64,000 bases of DNA from Marivita geojedonensis (GTDB lineage Bacteria > Pseudomonadota > Alphaproteobacteria > Rhodobacterales > Rhodobacteraceae): positions 111,172 through 175,171 of the forward strand of contig NZ_JFKC01000007.1 of NCBI RefSeq assembly GCF_002115805.1, read 5' to 3'. Position 1 is the first letter of the stretch; each line of letters opens with the position of its first letter. A program made the translations under genes and the position numbers. The notes under the pieces are model-generated. The model did not search any database and was not told where the DNA came from. It saw only the letters and a list, made by a program, of their open reading frames with translations. Below are positions 1-9,149 of this stretch, piece after piece.

Positions 1-131
1 CTGAGTTTCGCAGCGCGACGCGCGGACAGGAGTGACATGATGAGCAGCAGCAGAACCAAGGCCCCCAGTGCCAAGCCCAGCAGAACGACCGGATCGCTCA
101 GGTCGAGGATGAGATCACCGATCTGGATCAT
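1..131 (-). CDS. rmuC: RmuC-like DNA recombination protein, N-terminal fragment
   Basis: Only the first 43 codons lie in the window; the gene runs off the left edge. The start codon at 131 overlaps the mutL stop as ATGA. The visible N-terminus has a short acidic stretch (MIQIGDLILDLSDP) and then one hydrophobic segment (about residues 15-36) followed by basic residues (ARRAAK), i.e. an N-terminal membrane anchor. RmuC proteins have one such anchor before a long coiled coil and a nuclease-like domain, and rmuC is, as I recall, a common mutL neighbour in Rhodobacteraceae. The diagnostic domain is outside the window, so the name rests on context and the anchor only. Confidence 0.5.
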   Translation of the reverse strand, partial: MIQIGDLILDLSDPVVLLGLALGALVLLLLIMSLLSARRAAKL

Positions 132-1972
132 GTGCGGCCAAACAGTCTTTCGATGTCACTGAGTTTCAGTTCGACATAGGTGGGTCGACCATGGTTGCAC
201 TGGCCGGAATAGGGGGTCGCTTCCATCTCGCGCAGCAGAGAGTTCATCTCTTCCGCCCGCATCTGACGGCCCGAGCGGATGGAGCCGTGACAGGCGACCC
301 GGCTGAGGATCGCGTCGATCCGCTCCTGCACCGCGCGCGCTTCGCCCTGATCGTCGAGTTCATCGAGAATGTCACGCAGCAACGCGTCAGCGTTGACCTC
401 CCCCAGAATGGCCGGGGTTTCACGGACGACCACGGCCCCGTTGCCGAAGGGTTCGATGGTCAGACCCATGCGGGTCAGGTCGTCAGAGATCTCAAGCAGC
501 CGGGCACTGTCGCCTTCACTCATCTCGACCACATCCGGGATCAGAAGCGCCTGAGCAGACACACCGTTCTGCGCCATCTGGGTCTTGAGTTTTTCGTACA
601 CCAACCGCTCATGTGCGGCGTGCTGGTCAACGATGACGATCCCGTCCTCGGTCTGGGCGATGATGTAATTTTCATGCACCTGTCCCCGCGCCGCCCCAAG
701 CGGCAGGTTTTCGCGAGGGGCCTCGTCGGCTTCGGGCGCGCGCTCTTCGACCTCGACCACTCTGCCGGAATAGCTCGATTGCATGTCGGCAAATCCCGGT
801 GCCTGAGCCTGATAGGCGGTCTGTCTCGCTGCGAAACTCGGGCGGTCCATCTGGTAAATGCGCGGTTGCCCCTGCGGAGCCTCGGGCCGCATCGCGCCCA
901 AAGTGGCCCCCGCGACCGTCGTGGACGCGCGGTGCCCCGCCTCTGCCAGAGCGTGACGCAGGGCCGACACGATCAGACCGCGTACCACGCCCGGCTCGCG
1001 GAACCGCACTTCGGATTTCGCGGGGTGTACGTTCACGTCCACCTTGTGCGGATCGCAATCGATAAAGAGCGCCACCGCCGGGTGCCGGTCGCGGCTGAGG
1101 AAATCGGCATAGGCCCCGCGCAGCGCACCGATCAGCAGCTTGTCGCGCACAGGGCGGCCGTTGACGAAAAGGAACTGCGCCACCGCAGCACCGCGTGAAT
1201 AGGTGGGCAACCCGGCCAGCCCGGTGAGGCGGATGCCTTCGCGCTCTGCGTCGATGGGCACGGCGTTGTCGGTGAACTCGCGTCCCATCACTTGACCCAG
1301 CCGACCACGCAGCGCGTCGAAGAGATCGCCCGTCACCGCATCGGCACGGAAGGTCACGCGCCCTTCACCACCACCCGACACATCGCGCAGGGTGAAGCTG
1401 ACTGAAGGTTCGGCCATTGCCAGCCGTTTGATCACGTCCGAGATCGACTGCATCTCGGCCCGATCAGATCGAAGGAATTTCAAGCGCGCAGGTGTGGCGA
1501 AAAAGAGATTGCGCAGGGTGACGACGGTTCCCCGCGAGAGTGCCGCAGGCTTTACAGGATCGACCTTGCCACCTGTAACAGAAAGCTCGGCTGCGTCATG
1601 CCCTTCGGCCCGGCTGGTGAGGGTCAGGCGACCGACCGCGCCCAGCGACGCCAGTGCTTCGCCGCGAAACCCGAAGCTGTGGATGTTGAGCAGGTCGGAA
1701 CCGTCAATCTTGGAGGTCGCGTGGCGCGCAATCGCCAGCGGCAGTTCCTCGGGCGGGATCCCGCAACCATCATCGGTGACGCGGATCAGGGTCTTGCCTC
1801 CATCGGCGATGGCCACATCAATGCGCGTGGCCCCGGCATCGACAGCGTTCTCGACCAGCTCCTTGACGGCTGAGGCCGGGCGCTCCACCACCTCTCCCGC
1901 AGCAATGCGGTTGATCGCGCTTTCCTCAAGGGGTTGAATTGCGGCGCGTATATTGGGTGCGTGGGAGTTCAT
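128..1972 (-). CDS. mutL: DNA mismatch repair protein MutL
   Basis: MutL couples mismatch recognition by MutS to downstream repair. The 614-residue protein has the GHKL ATPase motifs in order: E41-N42 in KELVENAVDAG, DDGCGIP near residue 67, ATSKI near 85 and GFRGEAL near 100. The C-terminal dimerisation domain carries DQHAAHERLVYEKL (about residues 447-460), which fits the DQHA(X)2E(X)4E endonuclease motif, plus ACHGSIRSG and CNHGRPTY. This is therefore an endonuclease-type MutL, as expected in bacteria without MutH. Length is normal for the family. The downstream gene (rmuC-like) overlaps by 4 bases, so the two are probably co-translated. Confidence 0.97.
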   Translation of the reverse strand: MNSHAPNIRAAIQPLEESAINRIAAGEVVERPASAVKELVENAVDAGATRIDVAIADGGKTLIRVTDDGCGIPPEELPLAIARHATSKIDGSDLLNIHSFGFRGEALASLGAVGRLTLTSRAEGHDAAELSVTGGKVDPVKPAALSRGTVVTLRNLFFATPARLKFLRSDRAEMQSISDVIKRLAMAEPSVSFTLRDVSGGGEGRVTFRADAVTGDLFDALRGRLGQVMGREFTDNAVPIDAEREGIRLTGLAGLPTYSRGAAVAQFLFVNGRPVRDKLLIGALRGAYADFLSRDRHPAVALFIDCDPHKVDVNVHPAKSEVRFREPGVVRGLIVSALRHALAEAGHRASTTVAGATLGAMRPEAPQGQPRIYQMDRPSFAARQTAYQAQAPGFADMQSSYSGRVVEVEERAPEADEAPRENLPLGAARGQVHENYIIAQTEDGIVIVDQHAAHERLVYEKLKTQMAQNGVSAQALLIPDVVEMSEGDSARLLEISDDLTRMGLTIEPFGNGAVVVRETPAILGEVNADALLRDILDELDDQGEARAVQERIDAILSRVACHGSIRSGRQMRAEEMNSLLREMEATPYSGQCNHGRPTYVELKLSDIERLFGRT

Positions 1973-2033
1973 GCCACGAGATGTAGCATGGGTTTTGCGA
2001 TTCTTCTATGGGAGGGTCGTGTGTTTGACGTGG

Positions 2034-2222
2034 TCAGACAAATTTCAGCAGGATGCCCATCGCGCTGATATATGCGGCCATCATTACCCAGAACCGGTAT
2101 TTCATGTTTTGCTGAATCTCGGCGGTTTCGGCGCTAATCTTGGCCGTTTCTGAAATCAAGCGTGCGATCTCGGCACGCATCTTGTCGTCCGCCAGGGCCT
2201 GTTCTGTATGTGTCATTGGCAT
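2034..2222 (-). CDS. small membrane protein, unknown function
   Basis: A 62-residue protein: an amphipathic, Glu/Ala-rich helix (MRAEIARLISETAKISAETA) followed by one C-terminal transmembrane segment (about residues 43-61). I chose the ATG at 2222 because a GGAGG lies about 11 bases upstream; an ATG at 2216 is equally possible, and the longer reading frame would bury the GGAGG inside the gene. It stands alone between mutL and a divergent AEC transporter. The helix-plus-anchor build resembles small single-pass proteins seen in this family, but I do not recognise a characterised homologue. Confidence 0.6.
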   Translation of the reverse strand: MPMTHTEQALADDKMRAEIARLISETAKISAETAEIQQNMKYRFWVMMAAYISAMGILLKFV

Positions 2223-2345
2223 GTTCCGTGCAAACCTCCACACCCTGAATAATATAGAGATTGAATTCCTTTCTGTCGACTTAACCAGACCAACAAAGGC
2301 CGTTGTGCAATTGACGCGGCTGCCCTCCGTGGTAACAGGTTTGTC

Positions 2346-3272
2346 ATGCTGGCCATCTTCCTTCAGACCCTGCCGTTTTTTGCCCTGATCGCCGTAGGTT
2401 ATGGCGCGGGTAAGACAGGGTTCTTTACCGAGGAAGCGACCGCCTACCTGACCAAGTTCGTGTTCTATTTCGCGCTCTCGGCGATGATCTTCCGCTTCTC
2501 GGCAAACCTGTCACTGGCCGAAATCTTCGATTGGCGGATCGCGGCGGGGTATCTGTGGGGCACTGCCTTTGTCTACGGGATCGGCATGGCCGTGGGTTTT
2601 CTGCGCGGCATGAACACCGAAACCGCCGCGTTCGAGGGGCAGGTGGCAGCGATTGGGAATACCGGGTTTCTGGGTGTGCCGATGCTCGCGCTTCTGATGG
2701 GACAGGACGCGGTCGGACCGATCATCCTTGTTCTGACAATCGACCTCGTGGTGTTTTCCTCGCTGATCGTGATCCTTGTGGTCGGATCGCGCGAGGGGCG
2801 CATGTCTCTGGGCATCTTCAAGACGGTCGGCATCGGGCTTCTCAAGAACCCGATGATCGTGTCGATCGTCGGCGGATTCATGGTGTCCGCCACAGGGGTT
2901 CCGATCCCGGAGCCGGTCAATCAGTTCCTGTCAATCCTTGGCGCTGCCGCAACGCCCGGTGCGTTGTTCGCCATTGGCGCATCGCTTGCCAGCAAGTCGG
3001 CAGAGCGGTTGACCATCGCGGGTTGGCTGAGCTTCTGCAAGCTGGTGATCCACCCGGCGCTGGTGGCGGTCGGGGTGTATTTCCTGTTCCCTGCAGACCC
3101 GTACAAGGCGGGTGTTGTGGTTGCGGCGGCGTCCTTGCCAGTGGCGGGCAATGTGTTCATCTTGGCCCAGCATTACAAAGTGGCCCCGCAGCGGGTGTCG
3201 GCGGCCATTCTGATCTCGACCACCATCAGTATCGTGACGGTGTCGTTCGTGATCAGCCAGGTTCTGGTTTAG
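2346..3272 (+). CDS. AEC family (auxin efflux carrier-type) transporter
   Basis: A 308-residue, very hydrophobic inner-membrane protein with about ten predicted membrane segments arranged as two five-helix halves. The N-terminus (LPFFALIAVGYGAGKTGFF) and the second-half NPMIVSIVGG stretch are typical of bacterial AEC carriers, which export or import small organic anions such as malate or malonate. The substrate cannot be read from the sequence. It ends 12 bases before fghA, with the fghA ribosome-binding site directly after its stop codon, so the two are likely co-transcribed. Confidence 0.85.
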   Translation: MLAIFLQTLPFFALIAVGYGAGKTGFFTEEATAYLTKFVFYFALSAMIFRFSANLSLAEIFDWRIAAGYLWGTAFVYGIGMAVGFLRGMNTETAAFEGQVAAIGNTGFLGVPMLALLMGQDAVGPIILVLTIDLVVFSSLIVILVVGSREGRMSLGIFKTVGIGLLKNPMIVSIVGGFMVSATGVPIPEPVNQFLSILGAAATPGALFAIGASLASKSAERLTIAGWLSFCKLVIHPALVAVGVYFLFPADPYKAGVVVAAASLPVAGNVFILAQHYKVAPQRVSAAILISTTISIVTVSFVISQVLV

Positions 3273-3284
3273 GAGGGGAGCAGC

Positions 3285-4115
3285 ATGGAAACCGTCTCGG
3301 AGAACAGATGTTTTGGAGGCGTGCAGGGCGTCTATCGCCACGCCTCGGACGCCTGCGCGTGCGACATGACCTTCGGGTTGTTCCTGCCGCCGCAGGCCAA
3401 GGACGGGCCAGTGCCGGTGCTGTGGTATCTGTCGGGCCTGACCTGCACCCATGAGAACGCGATGACCAAGGCGGCCGCACAGGGATTTGCCGCCGACGCG
3501 GGTATGGCAGTTGTGTTCCCAGACACGTCCCCGCGTGGCGATGCGGTGGCGGATGACGACGCCTATGATCTGGGCAAAGGTGCCGGGTTCTATGTGAACG
3601 CGACGCAAGAGCCTTGGGCACCGCATTTCAGGATGTGGGATTACGTAGCCGACGAGTTGCCCGCGCTGTTGGGCAAGGAATTTGCCATCGATCTGGGTCG
3701 GCAGGCGATCACCGGGCATTCGATGGGCGGCCATGGCGCGCTGACAATTGCGATGGCGCATCCGGGGCGGTTTGCCTCTGTGTCTGCCTTTGCGCCGATT
3801 GCCAATCCGAGCCAAAGCGACTGGGGCCGAAAGCAGTTGTCGGCCTATCTGGGTAACGATGAGAGCACATGGTCCAAACATGATGCGACGGTTCAGATGC
3901 AGGAGGTCGGGTTCGACGGGCCGGTTCTGGTGGATCAGGGCGGGTCGGATCAGTTCCTAGAGTTGCTGAAGCCCGAAGCGCTGAGCCATGCGATGGCCGC
4001 GCGGCGTCAGGACGGGGTGTTCCGGATGCAGAAGGGCTACGATCACTCGTATTTCTTTGTCTCGACTTTCATCCCCGATCACATCGCGTTCCACGCCGAC
4101 GCGCTGGGGCTGTGA
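3285..4115 (+). CDS. fghA: S-formylglutathione hydrolase
   Basis: Hydrolyses S-formylglutathione to formate and glutathione in the glutathione-dependent formaldehyde oxidation pathway. The 276-residue protein shows the esterase-D layout: [16 protein letters not shown] oxyanion region near residue 47, nucleophile Ser146 in [10 protein letters not shown], the acidic residue in DQGGSDQFL, and His in [10 protein letters not shown] strong GGAGGGGAG ribosome-binding site precedes the ATG. Its stop overlaps the next gene as GTGA. The glutathione-dependent formaldehyde dehydrogenase that would supply its substrate is not in this window. Confidence 0.95.
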   Translation: METVSENRCFGGVQGVYRHASDACACDMTFGLFLPPQAKDGPVPVLWYLSGLTCTHENAMTKAAAQGFAADAGMAVVFPDTSPRGDAVADDDAYDLGKGAGFYVNATQEPWAPHFRMWDYVADELPALLGKEFAIDLGRQAITGHSMGGHGALTIAMAHPGRFASVSAFAPIANPSQSDWGRKQLSAYLGNDESTWSKHDATVQMQEVGFDGPVLVDQGGSDQFLELLKPEALSHAMAARRQDGVFRMQKGYDHSYFFVSTFIPDHIAFHADALGL

Positions 4116-4573
4116 CGCGGGTTTTCGTAGATGCGGACGCCTGCCCGGTGAAAGCCGAGGCAGAGCGCGTAGCGACACGGCACAAGGCGCAGATGTTTCT
4201 GGTGTCGAATGGCGGCTTGCGGATGTCCGACAACCCCTATGTCGAGGTTGTCGTGGTGCCAGATGGGCCGGACGTGGCGGACATGTGGATCGCGGATCGG
4301 GCCGGACCGGGCGATGTGGTGATCACCGGGGACATTCCTCTGGCGGCGCGTTGCGTCGAGAACGGGGCGCGGGTGCTGAAGCACAATGGGGAGCGGCTGG
4401 ACGCGCGCAATATCGGTCAGGTGCTGGCGACGCGGGATCTGATGGCGGATCTGCGTGCAGCGGACCCGTTCAGGCAAGGCGGTGGGCGTCCGTTTTCCAA
4501 GGCGGATCGGTCACGGTTTCTGGATGCGCTGGAGCGTGAGATGCGGGCGGCAGCGCAGGACGTGCCGCGCTAG
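4112..4573 (+). CDS. YaiI/YqxD family protein (DUF188)
   Basis: A 153-residue protein starting at a GTG that overlaps the fghA stop by 4 bases. The N-terminal [10 protein letters not shown] is the hallmark of the YaiI/YqxD family, a PIN/NYN-like nuclease fold whose physiological role is not established. Further family features are SNGGLR near residue 34, [22 protein letters not shown] in the middle (acidic residues likely bind metal) and [14 protein letters not shown] near the C-terminus. Full length. Translational coupling to fghA is clear; a functional link is not. Confidence 0.9.
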   Translation: MTRVFVDADACPVKAEAERVATRHKAQMFLVSNGGLRMSDNPYVEVVVVPDGPDVADMWIADRAGPGDVVITGDIPLAARCVENGARVLKHNGERLDARNIGQVLATRDLMADLRAADPFRQGGGRPFSKADRSRFLDALEREMRAAAQDVPR

Positions 4574-4594
4574 GATTTGATGGGAGAGGCAGCG

Positions 4595-5512
4595 ATGACG
4601 ACACCCGAGATCATACCCTTTGCGGAGGGAGAGGCTCAGCTGGACTGGATCGGCCTGACCGACGCGATTGCAGCGGGGCATGGTTTGCCGAAAGCCGAGA
4701 TCGCGGACAGCTTCCTCTATCGAGGGGATGATACGCTTTTGAACCGGGCCGCGTGGATCGACGGTCTGGGGCTTGCGGTGAAGTCGGCGACGATCTTTCC
4801 GGGCAATGCGGCACGGGACATGCCGACGATCAATGGCGGGGTCTCGCTTTATTCTGACGATGCCGGGATCTTGCAGGCGATTGTCGATTTCCACTTGGTG
4901 ACCAAGTGGAAGACCGCCGGCGACAGTTTGCTGGCCGCACGGCGGTTGGCGCGGGCGGACAGCGCGGTGATCCTGATCGTGGGCGCTGGTACAGTGGCGC
5001 GGTCTTTGGTCGAAGCCTATTCAGCGGCCTTTCCCGAGGCGCGGTTCCTGATCTGGAACCGGACAGCTGTAAAGGCGCAGGAGCTGGCGGATGGGTATGC
5101 GCATGTGACGGCAGCCGGGGATCTGGCCGAGGCGGTGGGACAGGCGGATATCGTCAGTTGCGCCACTATGTCGATCGAGCCGGTTCTTAGGGGCGCGTGG
5201 TTGCGGCCCGGAACGCATGTGGACCTGATCGGGGCATACCGGCCCGACATGCGCGAGGCGGATGATGACGTGCTGACGCGGGGGCGGCTGTTCGTGGATT
5301 CCCTCGACACGACCGTAGGGCATATCGGAGAGATCAAGGACCCGATTGCGCGGGGTGTAATCGGCGAGGGCGATATCGTGGCGGATTACTATGACCTGGG
5401 GACGTTTGTGCGCCAGTCGGAGGATGAGATCACGGTGTTCAAGAATGGCGGCGGGGCGCATCTGGACCTGATGGTCAGCCGCTACGTTCTGGACCGCTGG
5501 CGCGCCCGGTAG
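4595..5512 (+). CDS. ornithine cyclodeaminase/mu-crystallin family protein
   Basis: A 305-residue Rossmann-fold protein. I chose the ATG at 4595 because GGGAGAGG lies 5 bases upstream. The family signatures are visible: GLAVKSATIFPGN near residue 55 (substrate-binding Lys), a GAGTVARSL dinucleotide-binding motif near residue 130, SCATMS near 190, VDLIGAYRPDMREAD near 210 and KNGGGAHLDL near the C-terminus. Family members include ornithine cyclodeaminase, alanine dehydrogenases and ketimine reductases; the exact substrate cannot be assigned. It follows the DUF188 gene by about 20 bases and is probably the last gene of the AEC-fghA operon. Confidence 0.85.
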   Translation: MTTPEIIPFAEGEAQLDWIGLTDAIAAGHGLPKAEIADSFLYRGDDTLLNRAAWIDGLGLAVKSATIFPGNAARDMPTINGGVSLYSDDAGILQAIVDFHLVTKWKTAGDSLLAARRLARADSAVILIVGAGTVARSLVEAYSAAFPEARFLIWNRTAVKAQELADGYAHVTAAGDLAEAVGQADIVSCATMSIEPVLRGAWLRPGTHVDLIGAYRPDMREADDDVLTRGRLFVDSLDTTVGHIGEIKDPIARGVIGEGDIVADYYDLGTFVRQSEDEITVFKNGGGAHLDLMVSRYVLDRWRAR

Positions 5513-5522
5513 GGCCGGGCCA

Positions 5523-5565
5523 CGATGCGTCGACGCATCGCGCGTTTCCGTTGCCGGAAACGCGC
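5523..5565. terminator. double palindrome between convergent genes
   Basis: Two back-to-back dyads fill the 58-base gap between two convergent genes. The first is a perfect 18-base palindrome CGATGCGTCGACGCATCG (5523-5540). The second is a GC-rich hairpin with arms GCGCGTTTCCG and CGGAAACGCGC around a TTGC loop (5540-5565). Neither has a T-run, so rho-independent termination is likely but imperfect; the location suggests a shared bidirectional terminator. Confidence 0.6.
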
Positions 5566-5570
5566 CCCTG

Positions 5571-6815
5571 TCAGGCCGCGAGCGGGATGGGTGCGCGATT
5601 CTCGCGGATCGGCAGATGCACCAGCGCGCTGAAGGCACCGACGCCGACGCCGATCCACCAGACCAGCGTGTAATCACCGTAGATGTCGTACATCCGGCCA
5701 CCCAGCCAGATCCCGATGAAACTGCCAAGTTGGTGGCTCATGAAGATGATGCCATAGAGCGTGCCCATGAAACGCAGCCCGTAGATGTGTGCAACGAGAC
5801 CGGAGGTGAGCGGCACGGTTGCCAGCCAAAGCGATCCCATCGCGGCCGAAAAGATCAGGACGGAGGTCGGCGTGATCGGCATCAGGATGAACACCGCCCC
5901 GACCAATGTGCGGGCTGCGTAGATCCCGGCGAGCAGGTATTTGCGCGGCCAACGGTTGCCTGCCCAGCCAGCGAGCAGAGTGCCGACGATATTGGCAAGT
6001 CCAATCAACGATATTGCGAGTGCGCCCAGCGCCGACGTGGTGGTGATACCAAGCGCGTGCAGCACACCTCCGGGAAGGATCGGGCCGCAGAGTTCGGTCA
6101 CGAAGGCCGGAAAATGTGCGGTGATGAACCCAAGTTGGTAGCCACAGCTGAAGAACCCGACGAAGATCAGTGCGTAAGACGGGTCGCGAAACGCGCCCAT
6201 GACGATTGCGCCCATGCTTTCTTCCAGTTCGCTCCGGGATGCGACGGGCCGGGAAGAGCGCATGACGGGCAGCACGCACAGAATTGCAAGAATTGCTGCA
6301 GCGAACCACAGGAAAACGGATTGCCAGGCCATGAAGCCAAGCATCCATTCGGCAATCGGTGCTCCGAAGATCTGCCCGACACTTCCCGCCACTGTGACCA
6401 GAGCAAGGGACATGGACCGGTTTGCGTCTGTCGATGCCCGTCCGACCACTGCGAGGATGACACCGAAGCCTGTCCCGGCAATGCCGAAACCCACAAGCAC
6501 CTCGTACCAGTGATGCGCGGTCGGAGTGACCGCAAAGGAGGACAGCACCAGACCGGCAGCGTAGGTGAGAGCGCCGAGGACGATTGCTTTTCGATCCCCG
6601 ATCTTTTCCGCCAGTGCTCCGAAAATCGGTTGGCCGAAACCCCAGGCGAGGTTCTGAATCGCGATGGCAAGGGAAAATTCCGAGCGCAGCCATCCGAATT
6701 CCTCGGCGATCGGGATCTGGAACACGCCAAAGCTGGCGCGGACCGCGAACGACACGAGAATGATGATGCACCCGCCAATGAGGACGGGCGTGAAAATGGA
6801 CACGCGCGATTGCAT
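5571..6815 (-). CDS. MFS transporter
   Basis: A 414-residue inner-membrane protein with about 12 predicted transmembrane segments and a central loop rich in Arg/Ser/Glu (about residues 190-205), as in the major facilitator superfamily. The loop-2/3 motif appears as GALAEKIGDRKAIVLG, a good match to the MFS A-motif. The family resembles oxalate/formate-antiporter-like and related carriers, but the substrate is not readable. GGAGCAGTCCC precedes the ATG. It lies 37 bases after the NlpC/P60 gene on the same strand and may be the last gene of that operon. Confidence 0.88.
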   Translation of the reverse strand: MQSRVSIFTPVLIGGCIIILVSFAVRASFGVFQIPIAEEFGWLRSEFSLAIAIQNLAWGFGQPIFGALAEKIGDRKAIVLGALTYAAGLVLSSFAVTPTAHHWYEVLVGFGIAGTGFGVILAVVGRASTDANRSMSLALVTVAGSVGQIFGAPIAEWMLGFMAWQSVFLWFAAAILAILCVLPVMRSSRPVASRSELEESMGAIVMGAFRDPSYALIFVGFFSCGYQLGFITAHFPAFVTELCGPILPGGVLHALGITTTSALGALAISLIGLANIVGTLLAGWAGNRWPRKYLLAGIYAARTLVGAVFILMPITPTSVLIFSAAMGSLWLATVPLTSGLVAHIYGLRFMGTLYGIIFMSHQLGSFIGIWLGGRMYDIYGDYTLVWWIGVGVGAFSALVHLPIRENRAPIPLAA

Positions 6816-6852
6816 GGGACTGCTCCGTAAGGTCCGGCGATTAAACGCCTTT

Positions 6853-7707
6853 TCAGACCCGGGTCAAGCGGGCATGACGGAGGACGGGATCACCCTGATC
6901 AGCTATTCTTTGCAGGGCTGCCCCAAGCGGTTCGGAGGCGACCGCCATGTGATACGCATTGGCATGGAGAAGCGCGTCCGGGCCGGACACCCAACCCACA
7001 TGCCCCTTCCAGAACAGGATATCGCCACGCTGCGGTGGCGTGCCCGGATCGAGCGACCGACCAAGGCTTTCGCGCTGTTGGTCGCTATCCCCGGGGCAAG
7101 GAATCCGACAGGCGCGGCAGGCAATCTGAACAAGACCGGAGCAGTCTATCCCGAATGCGGAGTTGCCGCCCCAGACATAGGGCGTTCCGATCAGACGTTC
7201 GGCGACTGACACGGGATCATGTTCGGGCGTGTCGAGTGGGGACAGATGACGGGTGGGGACATGAAGCTTGTGAGGAGCACAAGCGATCGTCGCCCATTTT
7301 TCATCTGACGCCAGGACACGGACCTCTGAGCCGAGAGACAGCGGGATCTGCTCCACCCGCGTTGCCTTGAAATCCGGTTCGGCGAGCGCCACGGTCTGCC
7401 GCACAGAGACGCGGTGCGTTGCGGGGGTGTCAGAAAGCGCCAGCATGTGTGCCTCAACATACCCGGCATACCCGTCAGGGAGCGCGTAGCCGAAGGCCCA
7501 TCCCCTGTGGATGTCGAGCACGTTGAATTCCTGTCCCCAAAGAAGTTCGCGGTCACGCTCTCCGAACGGGACTCTGCACAGGGCCGCAACCGGAGGCCAT
7601 GTTATGCGGTGAACCTCTCCTTCGGTAAACCTCTCAGCGGTGACGATGCCCTGCAGCGCAGTATGCGCAACAGTGCCGTTCGACCAGAGTGACCGCCTGT
7701 CGGTCAT
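6853..7707 (-). CDS. NlpC/P60 cysteine peptidase with SH3-like N-terminus
   Basis: A 284-residue cell-wall peptidase. Residues about 12-160 form two SH3-like segments, typical targeting domains for peptidoglycan. The catalytic NlpC/P60 domain follows: Cys189 in FGIDCSGLVQ, His236 in FWKGHVGWV and a polar third residue around His248/His253 in LLHANAYHMAV; TPYVWGGNS precedes the Cys as usual. There is no obvious signal peptide. Its ATG overlaps the stop of the upstream aminopeptidase gene (ATGA), an arrangement common in alphaproteobacteria, which suggests a joint role in recycling murein peptides. Confidence 0.9.
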   Translation of the reverse strand: MTDRRSLWSNGTVAHTALQGIVTAERFTEGEVHRITWPPVAALCRVPFGERDRELLWGQEFNVLDIHRGWAFGYALPDGYAGYVEAHMLALSDTPATHRVSVRQTVALAEPDFKATRVEQIPLSLGSEVRVLASDEKWATIACAPHKLHVPTRHLSPLDTPEHDPVSVAERLIGTPYVWGGNSAFGIDCSGLVQIACRACRIPCPGDSDQQRESLGRSLDPGTPPQRGDILFWKGHVGWVSGPDALLHANAYHMAVASEPLGAALQRIADQGDPVLRHARLTRV

Positions 7708-9089
7708 AGATCGAGCAGTACCGGCAGCGAGTCGAACAACGCGCGGGCACCCTGAAGGGCTCCGCCCTTGGGACGACCGGGTGCCGCCGTGGGTTGCCAG
7801 CCATAAATGTCGAAATGGATGTAGCGGTCGTCCTCGGTCACGAAGCGGCGCAGGAACAGCGCAGCGGTGATGGAACCGGCAAAGCCGCCTTTGGGCGCAT
7901 TGTCGAGATCGGCGATACCCGGTTCAATCATCGTCTCGTAGGGGTCGTGGAAAGGCATGCGCCAGACCGGGTCGGCCATTCGCCGCGCCGACAGGTCGAG
8001 CGACGTCGCCACCACATCGTCGTCGGTGTAGTAGGGCGCGAGATCAGGACCGACAGCCACGCGCGCCGCTCCTGTCAGGGTCGCCATGGACACGATCAGA
8101 TCGGGCGTATCCTCGGCCCCAAGGGTCAGCGCATCGGCGAGAACCAGACGCCCTTCTGCATCGGTGTTGTTGATCTCGACCGTAAGCCCCTTGCGTGAGG
8201 TGAGAATGTCCTGCGGGCGGAAGCTGTTACCACTGACGGAGTTCTCCACCGCCGGGATCAGCACACGCAGGCGCACTTCAAGACCGGAGGCCATGATCAT
8301 GTGCGCCAGACCCAGCACATTCGCCGCGCCGCCCATGTCCTTTTTCATCAGACCCATAGAGCTTCCCGGTTTGATATTGAGACCGCCCGTGTCGAAGCAG
8401 ACGCCCTTCCCCACCAAAGTGACCTTGGGACCGCGTTTGCCCCACGACATGTCAATCAGCCGGGGTGCGCGGTCCGAGGCGCGACCGACGGCATGGATCA
8501 TTGGGAAGTTGTTCTTGAGGAGGGCCTCCCCGGTGATGACGGTGATCTTTGCCTTGTGCTTGTCCGCAAGTGCGCGGGCTGCGGTTTCAAGCTCTTCCGG
8601 GCCCATGTCGGATGCCGGAGTGTTGATCAGGTCGCGCGTCAGGAATTCAGCTTCCGCCAGAACCGACACGCGCGCGGCATCGACACGGTCCGGCACAACG
8701 AGGCTCGGACGCTCGACACTGTTTTCGCGGTAGCGGTCGAAATTGTAGCAGGCCAGAAGCCAGCCCAGCGCTTCCTGTTCGAGATGGTCTTCGTCAATCC
8801 CGCCCTCAATGCGATAGGTGCCCTTCGCCAGCTTCGGCAAGGCTGCCGCCAGTGCGAACCGGTCCCGCCTGCGGGTGGCGGGCGTGCCATAACCCACCAG
8901 CGCCGCTTCGGGGTGGCCGTTTGCATCGGGGATCATCAGAACCGCACCAATGCCACCTTTGAAACCGCTGGCTTCGACCCAGGTGCGGATACGGTCGCTT
9001 TGCTGGCCTGCCCAAAGCGCGACATCCTCTGTCCCCAGAACATGCAGTGGCACAGCATCAGTGCCCGCGGGCGCGAGTGCAACGGTCAT
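7704..9089 (-). CDS. M17 family leucyl aminopeptidase
   Basis: A cytosolic, dinuclear-metal aminopeptidase of about 461 residues. The catalytic region shows VGKGVCFDTGGLNIKPG (metal-binding Lys and Asp), MKKDMGGAANVLG and the family hallmark NTDAEGRL. I chose the ATG at 9089, which has AAGGGG 6 bases upstream; a longer frame adds 18 residues that do not look like family sequence. The gene overlaps the NlpC/P60 gene by 4 bases, so released murein peptides could be substrates. The N-terminal domain is divergent, as in the alphaproteobacterial subgroup. Confidence 0.93.
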   Translation of the reverse strand: MTVALAPAGTDAVPLHVLGTEDVALWAGQQSDRIRTWVEASGFKGGIGAVLMIPDANGHPEAALVGYGTPATRRRDRFALAAALPKLAKGTYRIEGGIDEDHLEQEALGWLLACYNFDRYRENSVERPSLVVPDRVDAARVSVLAEAEFLTRDLINTPASDMGPEELETAARALADKHKAKITVITGEALLKNNFPMIHAVGRASDRAPRLIDMSWGKRGPKVTLVGKGVCFDTGGLNIKPGSSMGLMKKDMGGAANVLGLAHMIMASGLEVRLRVLIPAVENSVSGNSFRPQDILTSRKGLTVEINNTDAEGRLVLADALTLGAEDTPDLIVSMATLTGAARVAVGPDLAPYYTDDDVVATSLDLSARRMADPVWRMPFHDPYETMIEPGIADLDNAPKGGFAGSITAALFLRRFVTEDDRYIHFDIYGWQPTAAPGRPKGGALQGARALFDSLPVLLDL

Positions 9090-9149
9090 GGAATTCCCCT
9101 TCTCCGACATACGGGAAGGTACGCCGATGGTCGGGCGCTGCAAGGGGAA

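Noticed and set aside
191..1198. 335-codon plus-strand frame opposite mutL
   Set aside because: It lies wholly antisense to a clear MutL with all motifs, and its translation shows no family-like sequence; typical shadow frame in GC-rich DNA.
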